64,000 bases of DNA from assembly GCA_035949055.1 (NCBI GenBank), contig DASZIO010000057.1, positions 62,001-126,000 on the forward strand. The letters run 5' to 3'. The DNA comes from Bog-756 sp035949055. Its GTDB lineage: Bacteria > Actinomycetota > Acidimicrobiia > Acidimicrobiales > RAAP-2. The notes below the pieces were generated by a model. That model was not told where the DNA came from, made no database searches, and saw only the letters and a program-made list of their open reading frames with translations. Made by a program: the position numbers and the translations under genes. Below are positions 48,398-57,066 of the stretch, piece after piece. How positions within the stretch are numbered: position 1 is the stretch's first letter; the number at the start of each line of letters is the position of its first letter.

Positions 48398-48979
48398 ATG
48401 GCTGACGCGCGCCAGGCGAGCGATGCCAACCTGGTCGTGGCGGTCGGGCGTTGGCGCCAGCAGGCCCTGGCCGAGATCTACCGGCGGCACGGTGGCGCGG
48501 TCTACGGGCTGGCCCGCAGAATCCTGCGCAGCGATCCTCCGGCCGAGGAGATCACCCAGGAGGTGTTCCTCGACTTGTGGAACCGACCCGAGAAATTCGA
48601 TGCCCAACGCGGGACGCTCCGGTCCTACCTGCTGGCGCGCACCCACGGCAAGTCGGTCGATTTCGTTCGCTCGGAAGTAGCGCGTCGCCAGCGCGAGGAG
48701 CGGACGTCGCGCCAGACGGCCACCGCCGGGTATGACATCGACCACGAGGTGTGGGACATAGCCGTCGCCGATCAGGTGCAGGAGGCCCTCGGCGCCCTGC
48801 CCGACGAGCTCCGGCACCCCATCCAGCTCGCCTACTTCGGCGGTCACACCTATCAGGAGGTGGCCAGGATCCTGAACGAGCCCGAAGGCACCGTGAAGAG
48901 CCGGATCAGGTCGGGGCTCCGTCGCCTGCGCACCAACTTGGCCGATCGGGGCATCGAGCCGGCGGGAGCGGAGCAGTGA
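48398..48979 (+). CDS. ECF RNA polymerase sigma factor (SigK/ECF19-like)
   Basis: 193-residue sigma factor with region 2 (LAEIYRRHGGAVYGLARRIL, AEEITQEVFLDLWNRPEKFD) and region 4 (LGALPDELRHPIQLAYFGGH, TYQEVARILNEPEGTVKSRI, RSGLRRLRTNL). Its coupling by GTGA to an RskA-like anti-sigma factor places it in the group of membrane-controlled ECF sigmas. Which stress it answers is unknown. Confidence 0.93.
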   Translation: MADARQASDANLVVAVGRWRQQALAEIYRRHGGAVYGLARRILRSDPPAEEITQEVFLDLWNRPEKFDAQRGTLRSYLLARTHGKSVDFVRSEVARRQREERTSRQTATAGYDIDHEVWDIAVADQVQEALGALPDELRHPIQLAYFGGHTYQEVARILNEPEGTVKSRIRSGLRRLRTNLADRGIEPAGAEQ

Positions 48980-49845
48980 GCGAGGACATGCCCGGCCCTG
49001 ACCATCGGGAGATCGAGGAGCTGCTCGGCGCGTACGCCCTGGACGCGGTCGATCCCGACACCGCGGCCCAGATCGAGCTCCACCTCGAGACGTGTGTACG
49101 TTGTTCGACCGAGGTGGCCCATCACCACGAGGTCGCCGGGTTGCTGGCCAACTCCGGTGGGGAGTCCCCGCCCGAGGTGTGGGACGGCATCGCCGCCCGG
49201 CTCGAGGGGTCGGTCCCGCCGTCGTGGGAGCGGCTGGCCGCCCGCCTCGAGACAGGAGGCGACCGTTCCGTCGAGGAGGTCTATCCCGACGTACCCGCCA
49301 GCCCGGGCGGGGGCCCGGACGGACCGGGTGCCGGGGTCGAAGGAGGAGCCGGCAGTGGCCGCCGGCGCCCCTGGGTGACGGCCGGCGCCGTCACACTGGC
49401 GGTGGCCGCTGCGGTGGTGGCCGTCGTGTTCGGTGTGCGGGTCAACCACCTCGACCACCAGGTGAACGCGCTCACGTCGCCCGCCGGGCTCAAAGCGGCG
49501 GAACAGGCCGCCATCGAGGCGCCCTCCAGCCGGGAGGTCGAGCTCACCGCGCCGCCGGGCACCGGCCCCCCGGCCAGCGTGATGATCGTGCTCACCGCTT
49601 CGGGCACCGGGTTCGTTCAGGCGAACCGGCTGCCAGCCCTCCCGGCCGACCGGACCTATCAACTCTGGGGTGTGGTTGGCGGGAGGACCATCTCCCTCGG
49701 TCTGCTCGGATCAGACCCCAGCGTCGTACCGTTCAGCGTGGCCGGCGACCAGCCGATCCACGCCTTTGCCATCACCGACGAGCAGGGCGGTGGCGTGGTG
49801 CAGAGCTCGCAGCCGGCGGTGGTGGCGGGACAGGTGCAGGCCTGA
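48976..49845 (+). CDS. RskA-family zinc-binding anti-sigma factor
   Basis: 289-residue single-pass membrane protein. The zinc anti-sigma motif HLETCVRC (HxxxCxxC) is about residues 36-43, a Pro/Gly-rich linker follows, then one transmembrane helix (WVTAGAVTLAVAAAVVAVVF, near residue 145) and an extracytoplasmic anti-sigma-K factor domain (MIVLTASGTGFVQANRLPAL, DRTYQLWGVVGGRTISLGLL). It should hold the sigma factor inactive until regulated proteolysis. The GTG overlaps the sigma stop codon. Confidence 0.92.
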   Translation: MSEDMPGPDHREIEELLGAYALDAVDPDTAAQIELHLETCVRCSTEVAHHHEVAGLLANSGGESPPEVWDGIAARLEGSVPPSWERLAARLETGGDRSVEEVYPDVPASPGGGPDGPGAGVEGGAGSGRRRPWVTAGAVTLAVAAAVVAVVFGVRVNHLDHQVNALTSPAGLKAAEQAAIEAPSSREVELTAPPGTGPPASVMIVLTASGTGFVQANRLPALPADRTYQLWGVVGGRTISLGLLGSDPSVVPFSVAGDQPIHAFAITDEQGGGVVQSSQPAVVAGQVQA

Positions 49846-49898
49846 GAGGACCAAAAGCGGAGCCCACGCCGATGGGCCTCGAATGGCACGGACCGGGA

Positions 49899-50603
49899 TC
49901 AGATGGGGTGGACCTGGCGGAGACCGGCCCAGGCGAAGTCGGCCAAGCGGGTGGCCAGCAGACCGGCTTCCTCTTCGAGACTGGGAGCGTCGGCGCCGGT
50001 GTCGGCACCCCGGGCGTCCGCGACGACGGCCCGTTGGCGCCGGGCGTCGAGCCAGTGACGGGTGGCTCCTTCGGCCACACCAACCACGGCGTGGGCCAAC
50101 AACAGCCGGTGCTCGGGGTCGAGCCCGGCGGAGATGAGCGGGTCGATGGCCTCGGCGATGGTCTCCTCGACCCGGCGCAGCGCGGCACCGAATTCGGGGT
50201 CGTCGGGTGCATCCCTCCCGTAAAGCAGTCGGAAGGCGGGTTCGTTGCCCACCATGAGCTCGAAGTAGGCGGCGAACCCGAGCTCGACCTGGCGCCGGGG
50301 GCCCTCGGCGTTGGCGGTGGCCTTCACGATACGCGTGACCAGCTCGCGGGAGAACACGTCCATCAGCTCGAGGTACAGCGCCCGCTTGGACTCGAAATGT
50401 TGGTAGACCAGCGGCTTGGTCACCCCGGCGGCCTCGGCGATGTCGTCCATAGTGGTGGCGGCGTAGCCGTGCTCGGCGAACAGCGACAGCGCCACGTCGA
50501 AGAGCTGGCGGCGGCGGGCGTCCGCGGTGAGCCGCCTCCCGCCTTGGGCCTCGGCCCGCCGGGGCGCCGGGGAGGCACCGCGCTCGGCGGTGACCGGGTT
50601 CAT
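49899..50603 (-). CDS. TetR-family transcriptional regulator
   Basis: 234-residue repressor. The helix-turn-helix is residues about 27-73: RRQLFDVALSLFAEHGYAAT, TMDDIAEAAGVTKPLVYQHF, SKRALYLEL. The ligand domain follows with GFAAYFELMVGNEPAFRLLY, common in regulators of fatty-acid genes. The ATG at 50603 has TACCAT ending six bases before it and no ribosome site. The operator at 45090 is a candidate target. Confidence 0.9.
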   Translation of the reverse strand: MNPVTAERGASPAPRRAEAQGGRRLTADARRRQLFDVALSLFAEHGYAATTMDDIAEAAGVTKPLVYQHFESKRALYLELMDVFSRELVTRIVKATANAEGPRRQVELGFAAYFELMVGNEPAFRLLYGRDAPDDPEFGAALRRVEETIAEAIDPLISAGLDPEHRLLLAHAVVGVAEGATRHWLDARRQRAVVADARGADTGADAPSLEEEAGLLATRLADFAWAGLRQVHPI

Positions 50604-50609
50604 GCATGC

Positions 50610-50615
50610 ATGGTA
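50610..50615 (-). promoter_or_regulatory. -10 hexamer TACCAT, leaderless start
   Basis: Reading leftward, TACCAT ends six bases before the ATG at 50603. Confidence 0.5.
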
Positions 50616-50692
50616 CCGGCGGCCGGAATGTAGGACCGGCAAGCGGCCGAAGCGGCCGGGTCCCCGGCCCGCCCGTCCAGAGGCGGCGGCAA

Positions 50693-51715
50693 TCACAGCT
50701 CGGGCAGGACCGATGCGATGCGCGCAGGCAAGTCCCGGAGGGAGAACTGGGCTCCGGCCACGTGCAGGTTGTGGTCGAGCAGGGACGGGTCGGGGGCGTC
50801 CAACCACGACCCGAGCCGGGCGGCCTGGCCGAGCGTGAACCATTCGAACCCGAAGGCGGCCAGTTCCCGGCCGACCGGGTAGGGCCCGATGGCCAGGGGG
50901 CGCCGGTACACCGCCGACTCGATGGCCGGGTTGCCGAACCCCTCCCACGTCGAGGGCAGGGTCACCACGTCGCAGGTGCGGTAGGCGTCGCCGACGGTGA
51001 AGGCGGGCTCACCGTCCGGGGGCCCGAGGACGACCGGGCACTCGGCCTGCGTCAGCAGGCCCTCGAGCTCGGGTCCGTAACCGTCCTCAGCGTCGCCGAG
51101 CAGCCAATAGGTCGCACCGAGCTCGGCGGCCAGGCGGAGGCCGCCACCGACGTTCTTGCGGGGCACGGCCCGGGTCGGTTGCAGGACCAACCTGGCGTCC
51201 GGTCCGACGTCGAGTGCCGCCCGGACCCGCGGCGGCTCGATGGTTGCCGGGAGGGTCGCGCCCACGGCGAAGGCGTTGTAGACGGTGGTGGCGGCGATGC
51301 CCCTCGCCGCCAGCTGGCGCCGGCTCAAGTCGTTGATGGTCACCTGGGCCCAGCGGCGGTCGACCGGCGGCGGTCGGTGATGGATGAACCGCGCCCGCTG
51401 CCAGGGGAGGTCGTGGTGGTGGAGGACCGCGGGCCGGCCGGCTAAGACGTCCGCCACCAGCGAGGCGGCGCCCGGGTTGCGCGGCAGCGAGCACAGGTTC
51501 TCGACCACCACCAGGTCGGCATCGTCCAGGGCGGCGACCAGCTCGGCCCGGGTGGGTGCGACGGCCGCGTCCAAGGCGAGCCCGGGCAGCAGCCGGTCGA
51601 CCGGTCCGGCCCCGGCCACCGTGACCGTCGAGAACCCCAGCGAGGCCAGGGCACCCTGCCATTTGGCCGCTTCGATGGCGACCCCGTCGGTGCCGCCGAG
51701 GCGGAACGAGAGCAT
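50693..51715 (-). CDS. Glycosyltransferase (GT4-like)
   Basis: 340-residue GT-B fold glycosyltransferase. FRLGGTDGVAIEAAKWQGAL opens the N-terminal Rossmann domain, LVLQPTRAVPRKNVGGGLRL is the donor-binding start of the second domain, and SDVVTLPSTWEGFGNPAIES-like text (CDVVTLPSTWEGFGNPAIES) holds the E-x7-E motif of retaining family 4 enzymes. It lies near the GDP-mannose dehydratase gene, so the donor may be a nucleotide deoxy-sugar or mannose. Leader about 15 bases; the -10 TACGGT is at 51742-51737. Confidence 0.87.
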   Translation of the reverse strand: MLSFRLGGTDGVAIEAAKWQGALASLGFSTVTVAGAGPVDRLLPGLALDAAVAPTRAELVAALDDADLVVVENLCSLPRNPGAASLVADVLAGRPAVLHHHDLPWQRARFIHHRPPPVDRRWAQVTINDLSRRQLAARGIAATTVYNAFAVGATLPATIEPPRVRAALDVGPDARLVLQPTRAVPRKNVGGGLRLAAELGATYWLLGDAEDGYGPELEGLLTQAECPVVLGPPDGEPAFTVGDAYRTCDVVTLPSTWEGFGNPAIESAVYRRPLAIGPYPVGRELAAFGFEWFTLGQAARLGSWLDAPDPSLLDHNLHVAGAQFSLRDLPARIASVLPEL

Positions 51716-51806
51716 GACGGCGGTCGGGATGGCGTCACCGTAGCGGCGCGGACCGGGGTGGTGGTGGCCTCAGGTGCCCGAACGGACAGGCCACCGGCCT
51801 GCGGGC

Positions 51807-51812
51807 TACCGT
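51807..51812 (+). promoter_or_regulatory. -10 hexamer TACCGT, leaderless start
   Basis: TACCGT ends six bases before the GTG at 51819; same hexamer as the cysS -10. Confidence 0.55.
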
Positions 51813-51818
51813 CGTCCG

Positions 51819-52670
51819 GTGCCAGAAGACCCAACGCCGGTTACTCCGACGGGATCGTCGGGCTCGGAGCTCCTGGTCGAGCAGGATGGTCCCGTCCTCG
51901 CGCTGACCATCAACCGGCCGGAACGTCGCAACGCCATGACGTGGGAGATCATCCGGGGCCTGCGGGACCATGTGGCCCGAGCCCGATCGGACTCCTCGGT
52001 CCGGGTGGTGGTGCTGACCGGCGCGGGCGACCAGGCTTTCTGCGCCGGGGCGGACCTGTCGGGCATGGTGCCCTCCGATACCGGCGGAACGGGCGACCAG
52101 TTCGCCGACCACCATCGGGCCCGAGGCTGGCTGGCCGAGCTGTTCGAGGACCTCTGGCACCTGGGCAAGCCCACCATGGCGCGTGTGCAGGGTTGGGCCA
52201 TGGCCGGCGGATTCGGCCTGGCGCTGGCCTGTGACCTGGTCATCGCCTCGGACCGCGCCCGATTCGGGGCACCCGAGCTCAACGTGGGCCTCTGGCCGTA
52301 CATGGTGACCGTTCCCCTGCTGCGCTCCATGCCGGCCAAGAAAGCCCTCGAGCTGATGTTGACCAGCCGGGTGGTGGAGGCCGAGGAAGCCGAGCGCATC
52401 GGGTTCGTCACCCGGGTGGTGCCCCACGAACGGCTCGATGCCGAGGTGGCGGCGACGGCGGCCGTCCTGGCCTCCAAACCGCCGGGTGTTATGAGGATGG
52501 GTCGCGAATCGTTCTACGCTGTGTTGGACTCGGCGTCGACTGAGGCCTTGCCCTACCTGCACGCGATGCTGACCGTCACCAGCCAGACCGCCGAGGCGGC
52601 AGAGGGCATCGCCGCCTTCGCCGAGAAGCGAGCGCCTTCCTGGCAGTCACCTCCCTCCGACCCCACCTGA
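51819..52670 (+). CDS. Enoyl-CoA hydratase/isomerase family protein
   Basis: 283-residue crotonase-fold protein. The oxyanion hole is in TGAGDQAFCAGADLSGM and WAMAGGFGLALACDLVIAS. The second catalytic Glu is present (FGAPELNVGLWP), but the first position, usually GGGxEL, reads GGFGL, so one of the two hydratase glutamates is missing. It could be an isomerase, hydrolase or lyase of the superfamily. GTG start, leaderless by its -10. It is followed by gmd after 22 bases. Confidence 0.88.
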   Translation: MPEDPTPVTPTGSSGSELLVEQDGPVLALTINRPERRNAMTWEIIRGLRDHVARARSDSSVRVVVLTGAGDQAFCAGADLSGMVPSDTGGTGDQFADHHRARGWLAELFEDLWHLGKPTMARVQGWAMAGGFGLALACDLVIASDRARFGAPELNVGLWPYMVTVPLLRSMPAKKALELMLTSRVVEAEEAERIGFVTRVVPHERLDAEVAATAAVLASKPPGVMRMGRESFYAVLDSASTEALPYLHAMLTVTSQTAEAAEGIAAFAEKRAPSWQSPPSDPT

Positions 52671-52692
52671 GCCCGAGGAGTCCCGAACCGAC

Positions 52693-53664
52693 ATGGCGAA
52701 ACGAGCACTCATCACCGGCATCACTGGCCAAGACGGCTCCTACCTGACCGAGTTCCTGCTGGGGCGCGGCTACGAAGTCTGCGGCATGGTGCGCCGCTCG
52801 AGCACGCTCAACTTCGAGCGGATCGCCCACATCCAGGACCGGGTGACCTTGGTGGCCGGCGACCTCCTCGACGAGGTCTCGATGATCAACATCTTGCGCG
52901 ACCAACGACCTCACGAGGTCTACAACCTGGCCGCCCAGTCCTTCGTGCAGACCTCGTGGAGCCAGCCGGTGCTGACCGGCGAGACCACCGCCCTCGGGGT
53001 GACCAGGGTTCTCGACGCCATCCGGATCGTCGACCCGGAGATCCGGTTTTACCAGGCCAGCTCGTCCGAGATGTTCGGGAAGGTCCTCGAGGTCCCCCAG
53101 CGGGAGCTGACGCCGTTCTATCCCCGGAGCCCCTACGGCGTGGCCAAGGTGTACGGCCACTGGATCACTGTCAACTACCGCGAGAGCTACGGGCTCCATG
53201 CCTCGTCGGGCATCCTCTTCAACCACGAGTCCCCGCGCCGCGGTCTGGAATTCGTCACCCGGAAGGTGACCCACGGGGTGGCCCGCATCAAGGCCGGCAT
53301 CGACCAGCGCCTGGCCCTCGGGAACCTCGACGCCCAACGCGACTGGGGCTATGCCGCCGACTACGTGCGTGCCATGTGGATGATGCTCCAGCAGGACCGC
53401 CCGGATGACTACGTGGTGGCCACCGGTGAGACCCATTCGGTCAAGGAGCTGGTCGAGCTGGCCTTCGCGGCCGCCGACCTCGACTGGGAGAAGCACGTGG
53501 TCATCGACGAGCGCTTCTTGCGCCCCGCCGAGGTGGACCTGCTGGTGGGCAACGCGACCAAGGCGGAGAAGTCACTCGGTTGGTTCCGCGAGGTCGAGTT
53601 CCCCGACCTGGTCCAGATGATGGTGGAGGCCGACCTGGCGCTGGTGAAGAGCCAGCTGGCTTAG
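52693..53664 (+). CDS. gmd: GDP-mannose 4,6-dehydratase
   Basis: 323-residue extended SDR that converts GDP-mannose to GDP-4-keto-6-deoxymannose, the precursor of GDP-fucose, GDP-rhamnose and related sugars. Motifs: ALITGITGQDGSYLTEFLL, EVYNLAAQSFVQTSW, the YxxxK in YPRSPYGVAKVYGHWIT, and ILFNHESPRRGLEFVTRKVT. NLDAQRDWGYAADYVRAMW is highly specific for Gmd. ATG with GAGGAG upstream. It should work with the glycosyltransferase at 50693 in surface glycan synthesis. Confidence 0.95.
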   Translation: MAKRALITGITGQDGSYLTEFLLGRGYEVCGMVRRSSTLNFERIAHIQDRVTLVAGDLLDEVSMINILRDQRPHEVYNLAAQSFVQTSWSQPVLTGETTALGVTRVLDAIRIVDPEIRFYQASSSEMFGKVLEVPQRELTPFYPRSPYGVAKVYGHWITVNYRESYGLHASSGILFNHESPRRGLEFVTRKVTHGVARIKAGIDQRLALGNLDAQRDWGYAADYVRAMWMMLQQDRPDDYVVATGETHSVKELVELAFAAADLDWEKHVVIDERFLRPAEVDLLVGNATKAEKSLGWFREVEFPDLVQMMVEADLALVKSQLA

Positions 53665-53673
53665 GCGCGGGCG

Positions 53674-54567
53674 ATGGTCGGTCCGGCGACGGTCCACGCC
53701 GACCCGCTCGGCCTGCTGGTGGCGTTCGGCGCCGGGATGCTGTCCTTCCTCTCGCCCTGCGTGCTGCCCCTGGTGCCGGCCTACCTGTCGATGGTCTCGG
53801 GGCTGTCGGCTGCGGAGCTCGCCGAGCTCCGCCCGGCTCCGGTGCCGGTGGCGGTACCCGCCGGAGTCGGGTCCGGGACGGGCACGTCCACGCCATCACC
53901 CCACACCGTGGTTCCGCCCGACGACCGTCCGGATGCCGACGCGGTCCGGCGCCAGCGCGCCAGGCTGCTGCGGGGCATCATCGCCTTCATCGCCGGCTTC
54001 ACCCTCATCTTCACCATCCTCGGTGCTTCGGCGTCGGCCATCGGTCGGCTGTTCCTCACCCACCAGCGCTTCCTCGAGACCGTCTCGGGCGTGCTCATCG
54101 TGGTCTTCGGTGCGGTGCTGATGGCCATGGCGGCCGGTCTCGCCCTGCCACCGTTGCTGTCGGGCGAGCGCCGGCTGAAGGTGCGTCCCTCGGCCCTCGG
54201 CGCCTGGGCCCCGCCGGTGATGGGCATGGCGTTCGCCTTCGCCTGGACTCCGTGCATCGGCCCGGTGCTCGGCAGTGTCCTCGCCCTGGCCGCCGGGACC
54301 GGAGGGACGGCGGTCGGAGGGGTGGCCCTCCTGCTGGCCTACTCGCTCGGGATCGGCGTGCCGTTCCTCGTGAGCGGTCTGGCCTTCGGCCGGCTGACCG
54401 ATGCCTTGGCCCGCGTGCGCACCTGGCTGCGGCTCGTCGATCTGGCCGGCGGCGCGGTGCTCGTGGCCTTCGGGCTGCTGCTCCTGACCGGTCATGTGGG
54501 CGTGGTATCGGGCTACATCGCCGACTGGCTCCGCGACCTGCACTTGAGCCGCCTCTCGACCAGCTGA
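53674..54567 (+). CDS. ccdA: Cytochrome c biogenesis protein CcdA
   Basis: 297-residue membrane protein with six to seven helices that passes electrons from thioredoxin across the membrane. The two redox cysteines are C29 (LSFLSPCVLPLVPAYLSM) and C194 (AFAWTPCIGPVLGSVLAL). A 55-residue insert (residues about 55-105, Pro/Val/Arg-rich) between helix 1 and 2 is unusual. It begins 9 bases after gmd and leads the cytochrome c maturation cluster, where it should reduce the CcmG/ResA-like thioredoxin at 59697. Confidence 0.93.
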   Translation: MVGPATVHADPLGLLVAFGAGMLSFLSPCVLPLVPAYLSMVSGLSAAELAELRPAPVPVAVPAGVGSGTGTSTPSPHTVVPPDDRPDADAVRRQRARLLRGIIAFIAGFTLIFTILGASASAIGRLFLTHQRFLETVSGVLIVVFGAVLMAMAAGLALPPLLSGERRLKVRPSALGAWAPPVMGMAFAFAWTPCIGPVLGSVLALAAGTGGTAVGGVALLLAYSLGIGVPFLVSGLAFGRLTDALARVRTWLRLVDLAGGAVLVAFGLLLLTGHVGVVSGYIADWLRDLHLSRLSTS

Positions 54568-54649
54568 GCGGCCGCCCGGTGCCGAGCACCGGACGGGGTG
54601 GCCCCGTCTGGCTCCGGCGGTGCCACCCTCCTACCATGGGGGGACGGCC

Positions 54650-55396
54650 ATGGCCCCTGCAGCTCCCCCCTCCAGCGCGCTGACCCTTCACGACGCCGTG
54701 GCGTTGTCGGGGCGGTTCCCCCTCCTCGCCGGCCTGGACCTCGAGGTCGCCAGGGGCGAGACCGTGCTCATCGAGGGGCCCAACGGCGCCGGGAAGACCA
54801 GCCTGCTACGGGTGTGCGCCGGCCTGGTACCGGTGGCGTCGGGCCGGGTGACCGTGTTCGGGCTCGATCCGGTGCACCGGCGCAACCAGGTGCGGAGGCG
54901 GCTCGGCCTGCTCTCGCACACCTCCCATCTCTACGACGACCTCACGGTGCAGGAGAACGTGACGTTCGCGGTGCGGGCGGCGGGCGGCGACCCCGCCCGG
55001 GTGGAGGGCGCTTGTGACCGGTTGGGGCTGCGCGGCCGGCTGCTGCGGACCACCGCCACCAAGTTGTCCGCCGGCCAGCGCCGACGGGTGGCGCTGGCCG
55101 TCCTCATCGCCCGCTGGCCCGACCTCTGGCTCCTTGACGAACCCCATGCCGGACTGGATGCATCCGCTCGCGGCACGCTCGACCAGCTGGTCGTCGAGGC
55201 CGCCGCGGCCGGCACCACCGTGGTCATTGCATCCCACGAGACCGGGTCGGTCCGACCACTAGCCACGCGCGTGGTGACCATGGCCGGCGGCCGGGTGACC
55301 GGTGAATCGGCGGCTCCCGGGGCCGGGGCGGACGTCTCCGACGGCGGGAAGGCGGGTCCGGTGCCCGTCGGCGAGTCGATGTCCCATGTGGCGTGA
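54650..55396 (+). CDS. ccmA: CcmA: heme exporter ATP-binding subunit
   Basis: 248-residue ABC ATPase. Walker A is EGPNGAGKTSLLRVCAG, signature KLSAGQRRRVALAVLIA, Walker B LWLLDEPHAGLDASAR and switch His VVIASHETGSV. LSHTSHLYDDLTVQENVTFA is typical of CcmA. The ATG at 54650 follows GGGGGGA. It overlaps ccmB by 11 bases, so the complex is made together. In System I it drives release of holo-CcmE. Confidence 0.92.
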   Translation: MAPAAPPSSALTLHDAVALSGRFPLLAGLDLEVARGETVLIEGPNGAGKTSLLRVCAGLVPVASGRVTVFGLDPVHRRNQVRRRLGLLSHTSHLYDDLTVQENVTFAVRAAGGDPARVEGACDRLGLRGRLLRTTATKLSAGQRRRVALAVLIARWPDLWLLDEPHAGLDASARGTLDQLVVEAAAAGTTVVIASHETGSVRPLATRVVTMAGGRVTGESAAPGAGADVSDGGKAGPVPVGESMSHVA

Positions 55397-56057
55397 CGCC
55401 CTCCTGGTGGCCGGCAAGGACCTCCGCATCGAGGCCCGCTCGCGGGTGGCCCTGTCCCAGGTGGCGCCGTTCGGCATCGTGGCTCTGGTGATGTTCGCCT
55501 TCGCCCTCGGACCCGATCGCGCCCTGATGGCCCGCGGCGCCCCGGGGTTGTTCTGGGTGGCCGTGCTGTTCTGCACGGTCTTGGCCGTGCAACGCAGCGT
55601 GTCGGTCGAGGCGGCCGACGGGGCTCGCGATGGCCTACGGCTCTCGGGAATGGATCCGGCCGGCCTGTTCCTCGGCAAGGCGCTGGCGTTGGGCGCGGTG
55701 CTGGTGGTGCTCGAGGTGGTACTGGGCGTCGGCGTCGTGCTGCTGTACGGGGCCCGGGTCGACCACCTCTGGCTGCTCGTGGCCTCGGCCGGGCTGGGGA
55801 CCATCGGGCTGGCCGCCACCGGGACGCTGTATGGGGCACTGTCCGCCGGGCTGCGGGTGCGGGAGACGCTGCTTCCCTTCCTGCTGCTGCCCATCGCCGC
55901 CCCGGTGCTGCTGGCCGGGACGCGTCTCTGGCAGGCGGCCATGGTCGGCGGTATCCCGTCCGACGGGACTCAGTGGCTCCGCTTGTTACTGGTCTTCGAC
56001 GCCGTGTACGTGGCACTCGGTGTCGTGGTCTTCGGGCCGATCCACGAGTCGGCATGA
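55386..56057 (+). CDS. ccmB: CcmB: heme exporter membrane subunit
   Basis: 223-residue membrane protein with about six helices. DALLVAGKDLRIEARSRVAL opens the family; VQRSVSVEAADGARDGLRLS and LPFLLLPIAAPVLLAGTRLW are typical blocks. It overlaps ccmA by 11 bases and ccmC by ATGA. It partners CcmA and CcmC in heme delivery to CcmE. Confidence 0.92.
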   Translation: MWRDALLVAGKDLRIEARSRVALSQVAPFGIVALVMFAFALGPDRALMARGAPGLFWVAVLFCTVLAVQRSVSVEAADGARDGLRLSGMDPAGLFLGKALALGAVLVVLEVVLGVGVVLLYGARVDHLWLLVASAGLGTIGLAATGTLYGALSAGLRVRETLLPFLLLPIAAPVLLAGTRLWQAAMVGGIPSDGTQWLRLLLVFDAVYVALGVVVFGPIHESA

Positions 56058-56896
56058 GTCCCGCAGGCGTCGGAACCACCGCGGCCGGCCTCGTCCGCAG
56101 CCGATCGTCCGGGCGCGTCGCCGACCGGGACGGCGGCCCGCTGCTGCCGTCGGCGCAGGCCAAGCGCACCGAGCGCATCATCGGCATCGGCGCCGTGGTG
56201 GCCGTCGTCGGCACGGTCTGGCTCGGCCTGTGGGTGACGCCGCCGGACCAGACCCAGGGGGACCTGGTGCGGCTGGTGTACCTCCATCCCGGCGTCGCCT
56301 GGGTGGCCCTCTACCTCGCCTTCGGGCTGGCCGCGGTGGCCAGCCTCCTGTACCTGTGGCCCCGCACCCGGTCCCTGTTCTGGGACCGCCTGGCCGCGGC
56401 CGCGGTCGAGGTCGGGGTGGTCTTCAACATCTGCACGCTCATCTCGGGGTCCATCTGGGGCAAGCCGACGTGGGGTGTCTGGTGGGTGTGGGACGCCAGG
56501 TTGACCAGCACGGCCGTCCTGGCCGTGCTGTTCCTCGGTTACCTGGCCCTGCGCCGGGTCCCGTCCGAGCCGGAGGTGCGCGCCAAGCGGAGCGCGTTCG
56601 TCGCCCTCTTCGCCGCCGTTGACGTGCCCATCGTCCACTTCTCGGTGCTCTGGTGGAAGACGCTCCATCAGGGGGCGACGGTGCTCAACCCCGACCTGTC
56701 GCCCACCATCCACGGTTCGATGGCCTGGACGCTGCTGCTCAGCTTCATCGCGCTGAGCCTCGTCTTCGCCTGGATGCTCCTCGTCCGCTATCGCATCGGC
56801 GTGCTCGAGGACCGGCTGGGTCGCGGGGAGCTCGAGTCGGCGTTGGCCGAGCGGCGGGCGGAAGGGGTCGTCGCGGACGAGGACGAGGCGGCCTGA
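56054..56896 (+). CDS. ccmC: CcmC: heme-handling membrane protein
   Basis: 280-residue membrane protein. The tryptophan-rich WWD motif is GKPTWGVWWVWDARLTST, and the two heme-ligand histidines are in YLHPGVAWVALYLAF and VDVPIVHFSVLWWKTLHQ. The first 45 residues are a Gly/Arg/Ser-rich extension absent from the usual protein (about 240). The ATGA overlap with ccmB and the TGATG overlap with the next gene couple all three. It loads heme onto CcmE. Confidence 0.94.
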   Translation: MSPAGVGTTAAGLVRSRSSGRVADRDGGPLLPSAQAKRTERIIGIGAVVAVVGTVWLGLWVTPPDQTQGDLVRLVYLHPGVAWVALYLAFGLAAVASLLYLWPRTRSLFWDRLAAAAVEVGVVFNICTLISGSIWGKPTWGVWWVWDARLTSTAVLAVLFLGYLALRRVPSEPEVRAKRSAFVALFAAVDVPIVHFSVLWWKTLHQGATVLNPDLSPTIHGSMAWTLLLSFIALSLVFAWMLLVRYRIGVLEDRLGRGELESALAERRAEGVVADEDEAA

Positions 56897-57066
56897 TGCG
56901 GTACGTGGTGGTGGGCTACGCCGTGGTGCTCGGGATCCTGTTCTTCTACGCCGTCCAGTTGGCGTGGCGTCGGCGCCGGCTCACCCGGGCCGCGCTCCGG
57001 ATCGAGGCGAGCTCACCCGAGCCCGGGCGCTCCCCGGGGGACGCCGGTCCGGCTGCCGACCGGTGA
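56896..57066 (+). CDS. CcmD-like small membrane protein
   Basis: 56-residue protein with one helix (YVVVGYAVVLGILFFYAVQL) followed by a basic stretch AWRRRRLTRAAL, the architecture of CcmD, which helps release holo-CcmE from the CcmABC complex. The sequence of CcmD is poorly conserved, so the call relies on size, topology and position between ccmC and ccmE. The ATG overlaps the ccmC stop by one base, and its stop overlaps the ccmE GTG. Confidence 0.75.
   Translation: MRYVVVGYAVVLGILFFYAVQLAWRRRRLTRAALRIEASSPEPGRSPGDAGPAADR

Noticed and set aside
50601..50612. CATGCATGCATG palindrome at the start of the second TetR gene
   Set aside because: It arises from overlapping ATG/CAT triplets at the start codon and is too simple to call an operator.
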